64,000 nt of DNA, taken from contig CM077672.1 in NCBI GenBank assembly GCA_039707655.1, forward strand, positions 200,732,537 to 200,796,536, in the 5' to 3' direction. The notes under the pieces are model-generated. The model made no database searches, had not been told where the DNA came from, and saw only the letters and a program-made list of their open reading frames with translations. The position numbers and the translations under genes were made by a program. The DNA comes from Elymus sibiricus. Lineage: Eukaryota > Streptophyta > Magnoliopsida > Poales > Poaceae. Of this stretch, positions 44,211 to 54,849 are shown piece after piece (positions within the stretch are counted from its first letter, which is position 1; every line of letters begins with the position of its first letter).

Positions 44211-44918
44211 TGTCATAGCCCTAGCTTAGTCATTGCTTGTCATTGTATAATCATCCATGCATCAAGTTTAAATTCAAATGAATTTGAAATGGGGATTAAT
44301 AAACCCTAGCACCAAATGAAATTCAATTAGGATCAAAATAACATAATTTCAATGAATCAAACTGCCCTTCAGAAAAGTTCATGATTTTTGATTAAGGTGA
44401 AAACCTCTGCCAAAAATGATGCACATATTTCTAGGACATTTCTGGGTTTTGAATTAACCCAAAAGTATTTGAATTGGAGCTACTTAAATGTTATATATAT
44501 ATATATATATATATATATCAGTTGCTCCAATTATTCTGTAATTAATTGAGGGCCACTGGAATAATTCTCAAAGAGCCCACAAATATTTTTAGAACTTACT
44601 AAAATGATTTTGTGCCTAAGCTAAATCAAAACGTATTGAAAAAAATAGAAAACAGAAAGAAATACATAAAAATAAGAGAGAGAGAGACTTACCTGGCGGC
44701 CCAGCACACAGCCCAGCCCACCAGGGGCAAGGGTGTCTTCCTCCTCGTGCCAGAAGGATGACAGGCGCGTTCCAGACGCGTGCGCACGCCCAGCGCTCCA
44801 CGCAGCAGCCTGCCTACCCCTCCCTTGCCAGCGCGACGATGCGGGTGACCTCCCCGTGGCCGTCCGCATCTCGCTGACCCCCTCGCTCTCCTCTGCTTTC
44901 CCCCTCCATGCCAGGGTG
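44211..44918 (+). repeat. Gypsy A 3' LTR, first segment
   Basis: It starts TGTCATAGCCCTAGC directly after the polypurine tract. The segment ends with CAGGGTG, duplicated at 54843-54849 on the other side of the hAT insertion. It includes an (AT)n run at 44492-44518. Confidence 0.8.
44492..44518. repeat. (TA)n microsatellite
   Basis: About 13 uninterrupted TA dinucleotides inside the Gypsy A LTR. Confidence 0.95.
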
Positions 44919-45074
44919 TGCATTCGGTTTTTTTGGTTTGATTCAGTTTGGTTTATATGGTTTTTATAGTTCGGTTTATACGGTTTTATACATAGATACG
45001 GTTTGGTTTCGGTAATAACCGTTTGCTTTCGGTTTGGTTTCGGTAATAACCAAAATAACCAAAGTTGACGCGAA

Positions 45075-45360
45075 TTTTCAATCAAGACATGGTCTGGCCA
45101 CATGAAGAAACAAATTTAGTACATGAACTTTCAATCAAGACATGGTTTGGCCACATGAAGAAACAAATTTAGTACATGACACACACACATGGAATCGGGA
45201 ACAAGAACAACTAAACATGTCCAGTACAAGGCTAGTAGGCTAGTGGCTACACATGAAAGTCTGAACAAGAAAGAACAACTAAACATGTCCAGTACAAGCT
45301 TGAAGCTACACATGAAAGTCTGGAACAACTAAACATGCCCAGTACAAGCACACATGAAAT
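45075..45360. repeat. Short tandem duplications inside the hAT element
   Basis: A unit of about 58 bp containing TCAATCAAGACATGG and GAAGAAACAAATTTAGTAC occurs twice (45078-45178). It is followed by three or four copies of GAACAACTAAACATG with CCAGTACAAG (45205-45350). Confidence 0.8.
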
Positions 45361-45686
45361 TCTAGAATACATCAAGATAACAAACTTCAGTACAAAGTGC
45401 AAATTCTGGAACAACCAAAGTTTAGCATAGTACAGTACGTGTGCAACACATGACACACAAACAAAAGGTGCAAATTGCGATAAAATGGCATTTGTTTCAT
45501 CACTTCAGGGCTTTAGGCAGCAATTTTGCACTCCAGCTCCACGCATGAAGATCAATCAATCGATATTGTGTCATTATCATTTAAATGAAGGGCACCCACT
45601 TCTACAAAAACAACAGAAATATTACATGATCAATTAAATAACATTAATGTTGCATGATCATTGAAATAATTGAAATGCACATTCAT

Positions 45687-45935
45687 TTAAATACCTTCCT
45701 CCAGCCTGGTCAACTCAGCAAGATCAGCTTCAACATTGATACACTTAGAATGCAACCAATCTTGTGTACATATCAACGACTGGAGTGTTGCTGGTGTCAA
45801 AGAGCTTCTGAAGTCATCGAGAATACGACCACTAGTGCTAAATGCTGATTCAGAAGCAACCATTGAGATGGGGATTGCTAGTATGCCACGCATCCATCCA
45901 TGTTCAGTAACTAAATAGGAACTAACACCACGCAT
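45687..45935 (-). pseudogene. hAT transposase C-terminal dimerisation domain fragment
   Basis: 82 residues. The core LAIPISMVASESAFSTSGR and LTPATLQSLICTQDWL is the conserved hAT C-terminal dimerisation motif (PF05699 type). The rest of the transposase (zinc finger, catalytic DDE region) is not visible in the window. It ends at its natural stop at 45687. This fragment identifies the surrounding element as hAT. Confidence 0.9.
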
Positions 45936-46549
45936 CCATGTTTAGTAAAAAAACACACATCCATCAGTAGTAATTACATGTCACTCACAACTATTCTGAT
46001 CCGGGAGATGAGATATGCATGTTATTAAGTGTTGTGCTACTGTCTACAGTCTACTGAACAAGTGAACAACATCCATCCATATTCAGTAACAAACCACGCA
46101 TGAGATCTAGGAGATGCTTACCACACTACAAGAAATATGTCAACTTGTGACCCTCTGTTAGTGACCCTGGAAGAAATGGTCATAAATCTACGACCATTTG
46201 AGACCAATTGGTCGTAAGCTGTTCGGGGGGCTCCAAACCCTAAACCATAACGACCATTTTGGTCAGAAAGGTCGTAATTTCCTTACACGAAATGGTCATA
46301 AAGCAGACAGCACTGGTCCGCTGCCTTATTTCTAGCTGATCACGACCAATATAGATGGTCATAACCTTGTAAATTGTGGTGCATTGCTATGACTAGGCGC
46401 CACCTCATCAGTTTTGCCTATGTGTCATGTCCATGTGTCAATTTTTGCCCTAGGTTGTGAAGCAGCCTACATTTCTGTCATTCCAAAAATTCCCAAAAAA
46501 TTCTCATAAATTCTTTGGATAATATCTTCCTCAAATATGTCAAAAACCT

Positions 46550-47900
46550 TCCATGCCTAGTTCAAAAATAATTCAGGAATATTCATTTTCCTATTCTGTT
46601 CAGAATAGCACTTTGTGAAGGAAGTGCTATTTATATTTTCTTGATTGCCCTAAAAAATTTTGGGCACTCTTTCCTATACAAATCATTGCCTCATGACAAA
46701 ATTCAGCTCCATTTGCCTAGTAAATCTTCCTCAGCAAATTTCCAAACTTTTTGTTCAGCTAGAAGCTTTGTGAAGGAAGTACTATCTCAGTATATCCTAA
46801 TGCGTTGAATTTTTGCCACATCTTCTATATGCCCAAATCATAGCTCTCGAGAAAATTTGAGCCCCATCTAACAATCCATGTGAGCTCACCATCCAATCTT
46901 TGTTTCTGGTAATATTTTCAGTTTGTGAAGCAACTATATTTTATATTGCTTTATAATTGCTGAAAATTTGCCAGGACATGACCATGCCCATAGAACCTCC
47001 CTCCAGCAAATTTTAGCTAATTTAATTTAGCCAATTGCCCTCAATATTTTTCCCAATTTTCTGTTCAATGGAGAGCATTGTGAAGGAAGTAACATTTTTA
47101 TTTATCCAAATGGTATGAAATTTTTATAGTGCCTTCATATGCCCAAATTATCATCCTCCTCCAAATTGCAGCTCAATCCAATCATCTATGTGAGTCCAGC
47201 TTCAATTTCTATTTTCTGGCCAGATTGACACATTGAAAAGCAAGTGCTATATAGACCCCTCCTATTGCCCTCAAACTTTTTGGGAACTATTCCATATCCA
47301 AATAATTGCCACATGCCAATATTTAGATCCATTTGTCTAGTGTCAGCAAATTTCCAAAGTTTCTATCCAGAGAGAAGCTTTGTGAAGGAAGTACTAGCTA
47401 GGTTTATCCAAATGATCTAAGATTTTTCCAAATCTTCCATATACTCAAATCATCACTATCCACAAAATTTCAGCTCTATCCAGCAATCCATGTGAGCTCA
47501 TCATCCAATCTTTTATTCTGGTCATATTTTCAGTTTGTGAAGCAACTATATTTTATATTGCTTAATTATCGCTGAAACTTTACCAGGGCATGTTCCTACC
47601 TATATAACTTCCCTCCACCAAATTTGAGCTCATTTCATTTAGCCAATTTCTCTCACTAATTTTCCCAAGTTTCTGTCCAGAGAAGAGCATTGTGAAGGAA
47701 GTACCACTTTGGCATGTCCAAATGGTATAAAATTTTTAAAGTGCTTTCCTATGCCCAAATGACCATCCTCCACCAAATTTCAGCTCAATCCATTCATTCA
47801 TTTGAGCCCAGCTTCAACATCCATATTTCTGTCCAGTGTGGTACTTTGCAAAGAAAGTGCCACCTAGGCTCCTCCATTTGAGCTGCAAATTTGCCAAGAC
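46550..47900. repeat. 154-bp repeat in higher-order units of four (about 613 bp)
   Basis: A diverged motif TTTGTGAAGGAAGT recurs near 46611, 46762, 46919, 47074, 47230, 47378, 47532, 47687 and 47841, about every 154 bp. Each site resembles the one four positions later (46762 with 47378, 46919 with 47532, 47074 with 47687, 47230 with 47841) much better than its neighbours. So a four-monomer block of about 613 bp was duplicated after the monomers had diverged. Confidence 0.85.
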
Positions 47901-48226
47901 AGTCTCCTTAGTAGATGATCATCCTCAGCCAAAACTCAGGCCCATTGGCCATGTGAATTTTCCCCACCGCTAATCAAACACTTGGCTGCTAATTCATGTT
48001 TGAGCTTAGTTCAATCTCCTCGCGAGATTATTCTCTTGTATTCTTCTTCCTAACACCTACTGGGGGAGTTCCCAACCCACCAGACATGACTAGGCCGCCC
48101 AGAACGCGTGGCAACGCCACGGTCACGCGCTGACCACGTGGCTGGCATGCCAGTTTACGCGCTCTGGAGTTGGGGCCCTCGACCACCGTCCAAACCTCGA
48201 CGTCTCTCCACCACACCATGTATCTC

Positions 48227-50330
48227 TGATTAAATAGATACTTATGTACCTATAAATGATTTTTGGAAAAAATAAAGAGCAAACTATAAGGCAGCTGCAG
48301 TTCAAATTTGACCCGCTTCCTACTGAATTGGCGGAAATTTGTCTTTTCCACGAGAGGTGGATCAAAGCTTTTGACATGCAACCATTTGGTCAATTGTAAA
48401 TTAAATATGGCCTAATATTTTAGAAAATTGATTTGGTCCAATTTTGCAACAAATATATGGTAGGTCCTTCACAAAAAAACTCATTTTGGGCACTCAAAAA
48501 ATGGAAAATGAAATTTTCGTCCAAAGAAAATGAAAACTTCCTTGGGCAACATTGTTTGCCATTCCAAGATGCACCCTTGTGCACAATATGAGATCATTTG
48601 AACAAACTATGCCATGAATGTGGCCATAAGATTGATCATCTGGCTTGAAAGCCATGAATCTTCACGCATGATAGCTCATTTCTGAGAACACTTTTTTAAA
48701 ATAATTGCCGTATTGCAAGTTTATTATTTTTCCTGATAACTTGGTCACATATAATGACACAATGCGAAGGTTTTCCAATTTTTTGATTTTTTCTGAATTT
48801 TTCATGCCCGTTTCAAAATGCAGTCAAAACGGCGGGCTTGACCGTTCTTAGCTAGTGGTTGAATCTTGGAAAAGTTTTGGTGTTTGTCTGATTAAATAGA
48901 TACTTTTGTACCTAGAAAAGTTTTTTGGAAAAAATCATGAGCAAACTATGAGGCAGCTGTAGTTCAAATTTGACCCGCTTCCTACTGAATCGGCGGAAAT
49001 TTGTCTTTTTCATGAGAGGTGGATCAAAAACTTTTGACACCAAACCATTTGGTCAATTGTACATTAAATATGGCCTAGTATTTTAGAAAAATGAGTTGGT
49101 CCAATTTTGCAACAAATATTTGGTAGGTTCCTCACAAAAAACTCATTTTGGGCACTCGGAAAATGGAAAATGAAATTTTCGTCCAAAGAAAATGAAAACT
49201 TCCTTAGGCAACATTGTTTGCCATTCCAAGATGCACCCTTGTGCACAATATGAGATCATTTGAACAAACTATGCCATGAATGTGGCCATAAGATTGATCA
49301 TCTGGCTTGAAAGCCATGAATCTTCACACATGATAGCTCATTTCTGAGAACACTTTTTTAAAATAATTGCCGTATTGCAAGTTTATTATTTTTTCTGATA
49401 ACTTGGTCACATATAATGACACAATGCGAAGGTTTTCCAATTTTTTGATTTTTTCTGAATTTTTCATGCCCGTTTCAAAATGCAGTCAAAACGGCGGGCT
49501 TGACCGTTCCTAGCTAGTGGTTGAATCTTGGAAAAAATTTGGTGTATGTCTAATTAAATAGATACTTTTGTACCTAAAAATGTTTTTTGGAAAAAATCAT
49601 GAGCAAACTATGAGGCAGCTGTAGTTCAAACTTGACCCGCTTCCTACTGAATCGGAGGAAATTTGTCTTTTTCATGAGAGGTCGATCAAAGCTTTTGACA
49701 GCCAACCATTTGGCCAATTGTACATTAAATATGGCCTAATATTTTAGAAAATTGATTTGGTCTAATTTTGCAACAAATATATGGTAGGTCCTTCACAAAA
49801 AAAACTCATTTTGGGCACTCAAAAAATGAAAAATGAAATTTTCTCCCAAAGAAAATGAAAATTCCTTAGGCAACATTGTTTGCCATTCCAAGATGCACCC
49901 TTGTGCACAATATGAGATCATTTGAACTATGCCATGAATGTGGCCATAAGATTGATCATTTGGCTTGAAAGCCATGAATCTTCACACATGATAGCTCATT
50001 TCTGAGAACACTTTTTCAAACTAATTGTCGTATTCCAAGTTTGTTATTTTTCCTCGTAAGTAGGTCACATATAAAGACACAATGCGAAGGTTTTACATTT
50101 TTTTGATTTTTTTTGAATTTTCTGTGCCCATTTCAAAATGCAGTCAAAACGGCGGGCATGAACATTCGTAGCTAGGGGTTGAATCATGCAAAACTTTCAG
50201 AGTATCTCTAATGAAATAGATACTTTAGTACCTAGAAATGATTTTTGGAAAAATAAAGAGCAAACTATGAGGCAGATGTAGTTCAAATTTGACCCGCTTC
50301 CTAGTGAATCGACGAAAATCCCACCTAGTA
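48227..50330. repeat. 660-bp tandem repeat, about 3.2 copies
   Basis: Units begin near 48227, 48889, 49551 and 50209 at a TGATTAAATAGATAC-like string. The first three copies differ only by scattered substitutions and small indels; the fourth stops after about 120 bp. Copies 2 and 3 look most alike. No coding frame is conserved between copies. Confidence 0.93.
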
Positions 50331-51222
50331 TGAAACTACCTCTAGTTATTCGAGGGAACAGTACTTAAACATTGTCATAAAAAGAGAAGGAAACTTACCG
50401 CCGAGCGTCGTGGTGCTGCGTTGGAGCTCCCCGACACTGCAATGGAGCTTCGCCGGGCGCCGTGGTGCTACGTTGGAGCTCTTGGCGCGCCGTTGAGAGC
50501 TGCAATGGAGCTTCGTGGGGATGTCATCGGTGCTGCGTTGAAGCTTTTTCACGCTCGGTGCTGTCGTGACATATTGATGTGATCGAACGACCACCAATGC
50601 GCAGATCGGGAGGCTAGCTAGGCGGATGATTTCTAGACAAAATCATCTAGCTGACTGGTAGTAGACGCCTATTGTTAATCGATTACGACCAATTTAGATG
50701 GTCATAACGTCATCAAAGCCTCTACTTCGTTCTGATTGGTCTATGGGCATGTCACACGGATCAAGCATTAGATACCGTCGGATACTCCCAGATCCAACGG
50801 CCCACACCCCCTCACCCTCTCACCCACCCGCACCCACCCACCGCGAGCTCCTCTCTCGATCGTCTCCCCCTCTCCCCCGCACACCACTCCTCGTCCCCTC
50901 CTCCCTCTCCCGCTCGACTCACTTGCCACCGCCTCACCTCCGACTCCCGATCCCGGCGACCTCAGGCGGGATTCAACGGCGCCGAGCACACCTGACCCCC
51001 ACGCTCCGCTCCTCCCTCCCCTCCGGCGAGATCCAGCGCGCGCTGCCTCCAGTGACCAAGTGCTAGGGTTCGGGGCGCGGCCTCCCTCTCCTTGATCCAG
51101 ATCGATAGGTCCCTCCGCCGCCCCCTCCTCCCGGCAGCTCCCTCCGCCGCCCAACAGCCACGGCGTCGCGGCCGGCTGGCTCGCCGGCATGCGCGTCAAA
51201 ACACCTACACCCGTCGCCGGCC
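50331..51222. other. CACTA interior between the 660-bp array and the ARP7 fragment
   Basis: 50400-50560 contains GGAGCTT/GGAGCTC-type repeated GC-rich sequence. At 50670-50710 a copy of the subterminal motif (ACGACCAATTTAGATGGTC) resembles 46340-46365. 50760-51200 is a C-rich segment that looks like the 5' leader or promoter of the captured gene. No protein-coding signal is seen. Confidence 0.5.
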
Positions 51223-51623
51223 ATGGAGACGGTGGTCGTCGACGCGGGGTCCAAGCTGCTGAAGGCCAGCATCGCGCTGCCTGACTAGGTCTCGGGCTGG
51301 TGAGTCGCCAGATCTCCTCTGCTCCCGTTCGATTCGCTCGAGATTTCGCGGGGCGTTATGCGTATGCGTGACCCTCCCTGTTTGATGCGTGTGTGTGCGG
51401 TCAAGTGATGCCCTCAAAGATGAAGACGGAGGTGGAGGAGAGCGAGCTGGCCGATGGCGCGGCGGCAGTGGTGGAGGAGGTGGTGCAGCTGGTGGTGCGC
51501 GGCTTCGTCAAGGACTGGGATGCCATTGAGGACCTGCTCACCTACGTCCTCTACAGGAACATCGGTTGGGAGATGGGGGACGAGGGCCAGATCCTCTTCA
51601 CCGAGCCGCTCTTCACGCCCAAG
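51223..51623 (+). pseudogene. ARP7: Captured fragment of actin-related protein 7 (ARP7), exons 1 and 2
   Basis: The ATG at 51223 gives METVVVDAGSKLLKAS, the ARP7 N-terminus. A TAG at 51286-51288 follows LPD, where I expect Gln, with a one-base insertion beside it. A donor GT at 51300 and an acceptor before 51406 match an intron. Exon 2 (51406-51623) encodes 71 residues beginning MPSKMKTEVE and including VRGFVKDWDAIED, YVLYRNIGWE and EGQILFTEPLF, before a donor GT at 51624. In plants ARP7 is a nuclear actin-like subunit of chromatin-remodelling complexes of about 360 residues; only the first quarter is here. The frame of exon 2 is intact, the exon 1 nonsense change is not compatible with function. 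Identification is from memory of the family. Confidence 0.82.
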
Positions 51624-52949
51624 GTGATATTGCCCTCCCTGCTTGACTTCAGGCTCATTTAAATGCGGTGGTGCCTAATTGACTTGTTGGAAATTAACAC
51701 AATATTGGATCAGGTAAAAGTTCAAGGTCCGATTTTACCAGGTTTCAGGATTATTTGTGTCTGAGTTACTATGTAGTCTTCGGTGTTGACACACTAACTT
51801 AATTCGTATGTTGACTTATGTGATGATTCCGCATATCCACCAGCCTAAATGACATTAGCTATTCCTTACTGACTGTTAGTGTTGTCGAATGCACATATTA
51901 ATTTCTTACTGGTTATTTGAAATAGGATTAGCTAGGGTCAACTTCTACTGCTGCTAATGCCTATTGGTCCATATATTCTTCTGTCTGCACACATGGGCAG
52001 CTTATACCTGACTGACTGTTGATTTGCTTGGAGGGAAGAGTTCATTTTGCTACCATACTGGCCTTTGGAACATTTTGACACGCCATGTAGTATGCTGACA
52101 ACCGCCTTTCCTTTAGTGTTGTTGCACAACGCTAGTTAGGATGAGCACAACTACATTTTTATCTATTTGAAAAATGGTGCAAAGATTTACTAGTACTTGC
52201 CTCGTTCTGTTCCACTCTCTTCCTTTGCTATGTGATAGTGACCTCCTTGTGTTATCTGGACACATTGGTTAATCTACTTTTCTTGTGATTTCCCAATTCA
52301 ATATCTAAGAAATGAATCTATAGACTTTAATGAATTCAATGTATGATCCTGATGAGAATTATATGATATCTACCTGTTTTTATCCTTGATCAGTATCAAT
52401 TGTGGTAGCTCTTAAGCGACACGTACTTTTTCTCGCTCCGAGTTCCTAAGCATGGTATTATATTTTTGCTAGCTAGAACATACAATCTTTGAATTTGCTG
52501 AACATTAGTAGCTAACTAAGTTGTGCCCCATTGATGTCCTACTACTGTTAATTGTTACTACCATGGTGCTGATACTGTTCAGAATATGATATGTGCCTTA
52601 ATTCTAAGTTCTGGTCTCTCTTAAGAGACACTTCTAGCTTTTCTGACTCAAAGTTGTTAACTTGGTACTGCATGAGTTTTACTACTGCTAACACAGAGAG
52701 TATTTACTACTGCCAACACACAGATTTTGTATGCAGTCCTACCTGATGAGTGCTTTCTTTGTAATATTTCACCTTCATATGCATAGGTTTATTCGGTTTG
52801 AACTCTGCATGACATGAAATAGATATTTACAGTGTTTTTCTCAACTTGTTTTCACTGTCACTTGATATATACTTGCTTGTACTTGAAGCTGTGGGTTAAT
52901 GATGGTGGTTTTGTTCTACTTGGATGCATTGGTACCCATCATCGAGAGA
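51624..52949. other. Intron-like sequence between the two captured exons
   Basis: T-rich, no long frames, several TTGCAG/ACAG acceptor-like strings. The first part is probably ARP7 intron 2 and the last part an intron of the ribosomal gene. The point where the two donors join is not visible by eye. Confidence 0.5.
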
Positions 52950-53069
52950 ACGGATGCAATAGCGGCAAGAAGCTCATGGCTGTGTGCATCTAAAGCACAC
53001 CATGGACATCATCCACTTCCTCACCAATGCTAACTCAATCCAGATCATCATCGACGCTATCATCCACAG
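52950..53069 (+). pseudogene. RPS5: Captured fragment of 40S ribosomal protein S5 (uS7)
   Basis: The sequence reads NSGKKLMAVCI, then after a one- or two-base frame change KHTMDIIHFLTNANSIQI and DAIIH, ending at a donor-like CAG/GTATCT at 53069/53070. This matches the conserved centre of eukaryotic uS7 (pattern GKKLMAV-I-KHAMEIIHLLT-ANPIQ--VDAI). Intron-like sequence lies on both sides, so genomic DNA was captured and not an mRNA copy. Only about 38 codons remain, with a frameshift, so no ribosomal protein can be made. Confidence 0.78.
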
Positions 53070-54309
53070 GTATCTCCCTTGGTTCCCTTTATTCTCTCAT
53101 GCCTTTGTGATGTTAGTATGCGTGTGCTGACTAGTACTGTTAGATCTTGCCAGTTGAATGTATGATCGTGGTAGAAGAATGGTATTTTGTTTTAGGCGCA
53201 ATGTGTTGTAGTGCAGTTTTTTGCACGACCTGCACCTGTGCCATGCATATTCATATTGTGTCTCTGTTTCTTATATGAATGAGTATCTCATTTTAACTAG
53301 CTCAACAACAAAAAGCATGGTACTAGCTGAATTTGTGTTATCATTCTATAAAGAACTGTCCTTCTTTGAATGGAATGTACATAATATATTGGCTCCAGCT
53401 TTTCTAATTATTCTCAGCTGATTCATGTAACAGGGCGACCTTGGAAGCCATGTTGTCGTTCTGTTAGCCTAGTCCTGACTATGGCCGTCCAGTGAGTCCG
53501 GCATTTGATCGCTATCGAAGGAGCTCCATGCTGAACAAGAATACACTTGTAGAGCTTGTAACTGTGATTCCCATACTTGTAGAGCTTGTATCTAGTTATT
53601 ACACTTGTAGAGCTTGTAAAGTACTGTATATGTTACAGCTTGTATTACGTGTCATTTGTAGAGTTTGTACTGAATCTGGCTATTGTTATTTGAAGTATTA
53701 TGTGTGTTTTCTTCTTGCCAATTTAAATATTGGTTATTTTCTTACTGTCAAATTGAAATATAAAGAATCTGAGCCTAATAGCTGGGACCCGCTTATCAGA
53801 ACCTGACAAGTGGGGCCTGTTTGACTAGTGGACCCATTTTATAAAAAAAGAAAACTAAAACTGTTGGTTCAAAAAGGCCATGGCCCAGAAAATAAAAAGG
53901 CCGAATTGTAGGGCTTGGCCCGTGTAGCTGACCAAAATTGGCAGGAAAAAAATATATATAAATGGGCTGAATTAATGGGCTTGGCCCATATAGACATCGA
54001 ATTGGACCGGGCTGATTCCTATCAACGACCAATTCAATTGGTCGCAATTTTGCCACGTCAGCTTGCCACGTTGGATCCGACGTGGCCTGGGCACACAACC
54101 AGTGACCAAAACAATTGGTCATAGAATCTATGACCTTTTATTTTGGTCTTGACCTTCTACGACCATATCACAAAGAAGGTTGTTAAGTTTCATTAAAGAC
54201 GGCCAGCTTTTGACCAACTATTTTTGGTCACAAGAAGGTCACAAATGGAAAACAATGACCATTCAGTGACCAAGATTGATGGTCGCAAGTTGACATATTT
54301 CTTGTAGTG
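53070..54309. other. CACTA right part: intron-like sequence and subterminal repeats
   Basis: 53070-53450 is A/T-rich and intron-like. 53540-53650 has a short repeat ACTTGTAGAGCTTGTA (three to four copies), which keeps one frame open by chance. 53990-54309 carries the subterminal GACCAATT/ATTGGTC motifs and the terminal inverted repeat. Confidence 0.6.
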
Positions 54310-54849
54310 CCATCCGGTCGCGGCGGCTCGTGTCTTCCTCGGGTTCCGACGGCGGATATGGCGTGGAGCTTCACCGGTGCAACGGTTGTGGCGCGGAGCT
54401 TCTCCGGTGCGGCGGCTCTTGTCCTCCTCGGGCTCCGATGGCGGCTGTAGCACGGAGCTTCCCCAGTGCGGCGGTGCCAGTAGGACGAAGCTTCACCTGC
54501 GGCGGGGAGGAGCGGGGCCCGATGGATGCGCCAGAAGAACCTGCAGCGGGGAGGAGCTAGGGCGCCACCGCCATGCTCTGCTCTCACCTCTGCGTGACTG
54601 CGTGCGTGAGGTCTGGGGGACTAGGTCTAGGGTTGAACGGGAATGAAGGGAAAGGCCAGTTGGGCTGGACCTGAGGGGGTGGGAACGTGGTGTGTGTGGG
54701 CCTTTTTAGTTTTCTTCGGTTTAAAACCGAAAAAACCATATTGAATATGGTTTGCTATTTTGTAAACTGTAACCATAACCAGAACCTAAAAAAACCGTAA
54801 TTTTAGTTCGGTTTGGTTTTTGGTTTTCAGTTCGGTTTTGCACAGGGTG

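Larger units (their letters stand above)
46124..54309 (+). mobile_element. CACTA DNA transposon carrying host gene fragments (8,186 bp)
   Basis: Termini CACTACAAGAAATATG at 46124 and its inverted copy ending CTTGTAGTG at 54309. The 3-bp target duplication CCA lies at 46121-46123 and 54310-54312. Inverted copies extend further into GTCAACTTG and GACC motifs. Subterminal regions (46140-46390 and 53990-54300) hold many copies of GACCAAT/ATTGGTC-like motifs, the usual transposase-binding pattern. No transposase gene is recognisable, so the element is non-autonomous. The interior holds two tandem arrays and two captured gene fragments. Orientation is arbitrary; I give the strand of the captured fragments. 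Confidence 0.95.
44919..54842 (-). mobile_element. hAT DNA transposon, interrupted by a CACTA element
   Basis: Termini TGCATTCGG at 44919 and TTTTGCA at 54842 are flanked by CAGGGTG on both sides (44912-44918 and 54843-54849), close to the 8-bp duplication of hAT elements. Both ends are rich in CGGTTT/AAACCG strings, a subterminal pattern. A hAT dimerisation domain lies on the minus strand at 45687-45935. The GC-rich segment 54310-54720 would be the 5' side of the transposase gene. Without the CACTA insert the element is about 1.7 kb, so the middle of the transposase was lost. Terminal inverted repeats are short and imperfect. Confidence 0.7.

Noticed and set aside
51223..51623. A functional host ARP7 gene
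   Set aside because: Only the first two exons are present, exon 1 has a TAG and a one-base insertion, and the region lies inside CACTA termini with a CCA duplication.
53492..53806. 104-codon plus-strand frame in the CACTA element
   Set aside because: It starts in a short tandem repeat (ACTTGTAGAGCTTGTA) and is hydrophobic by base composition; no domain recognised.
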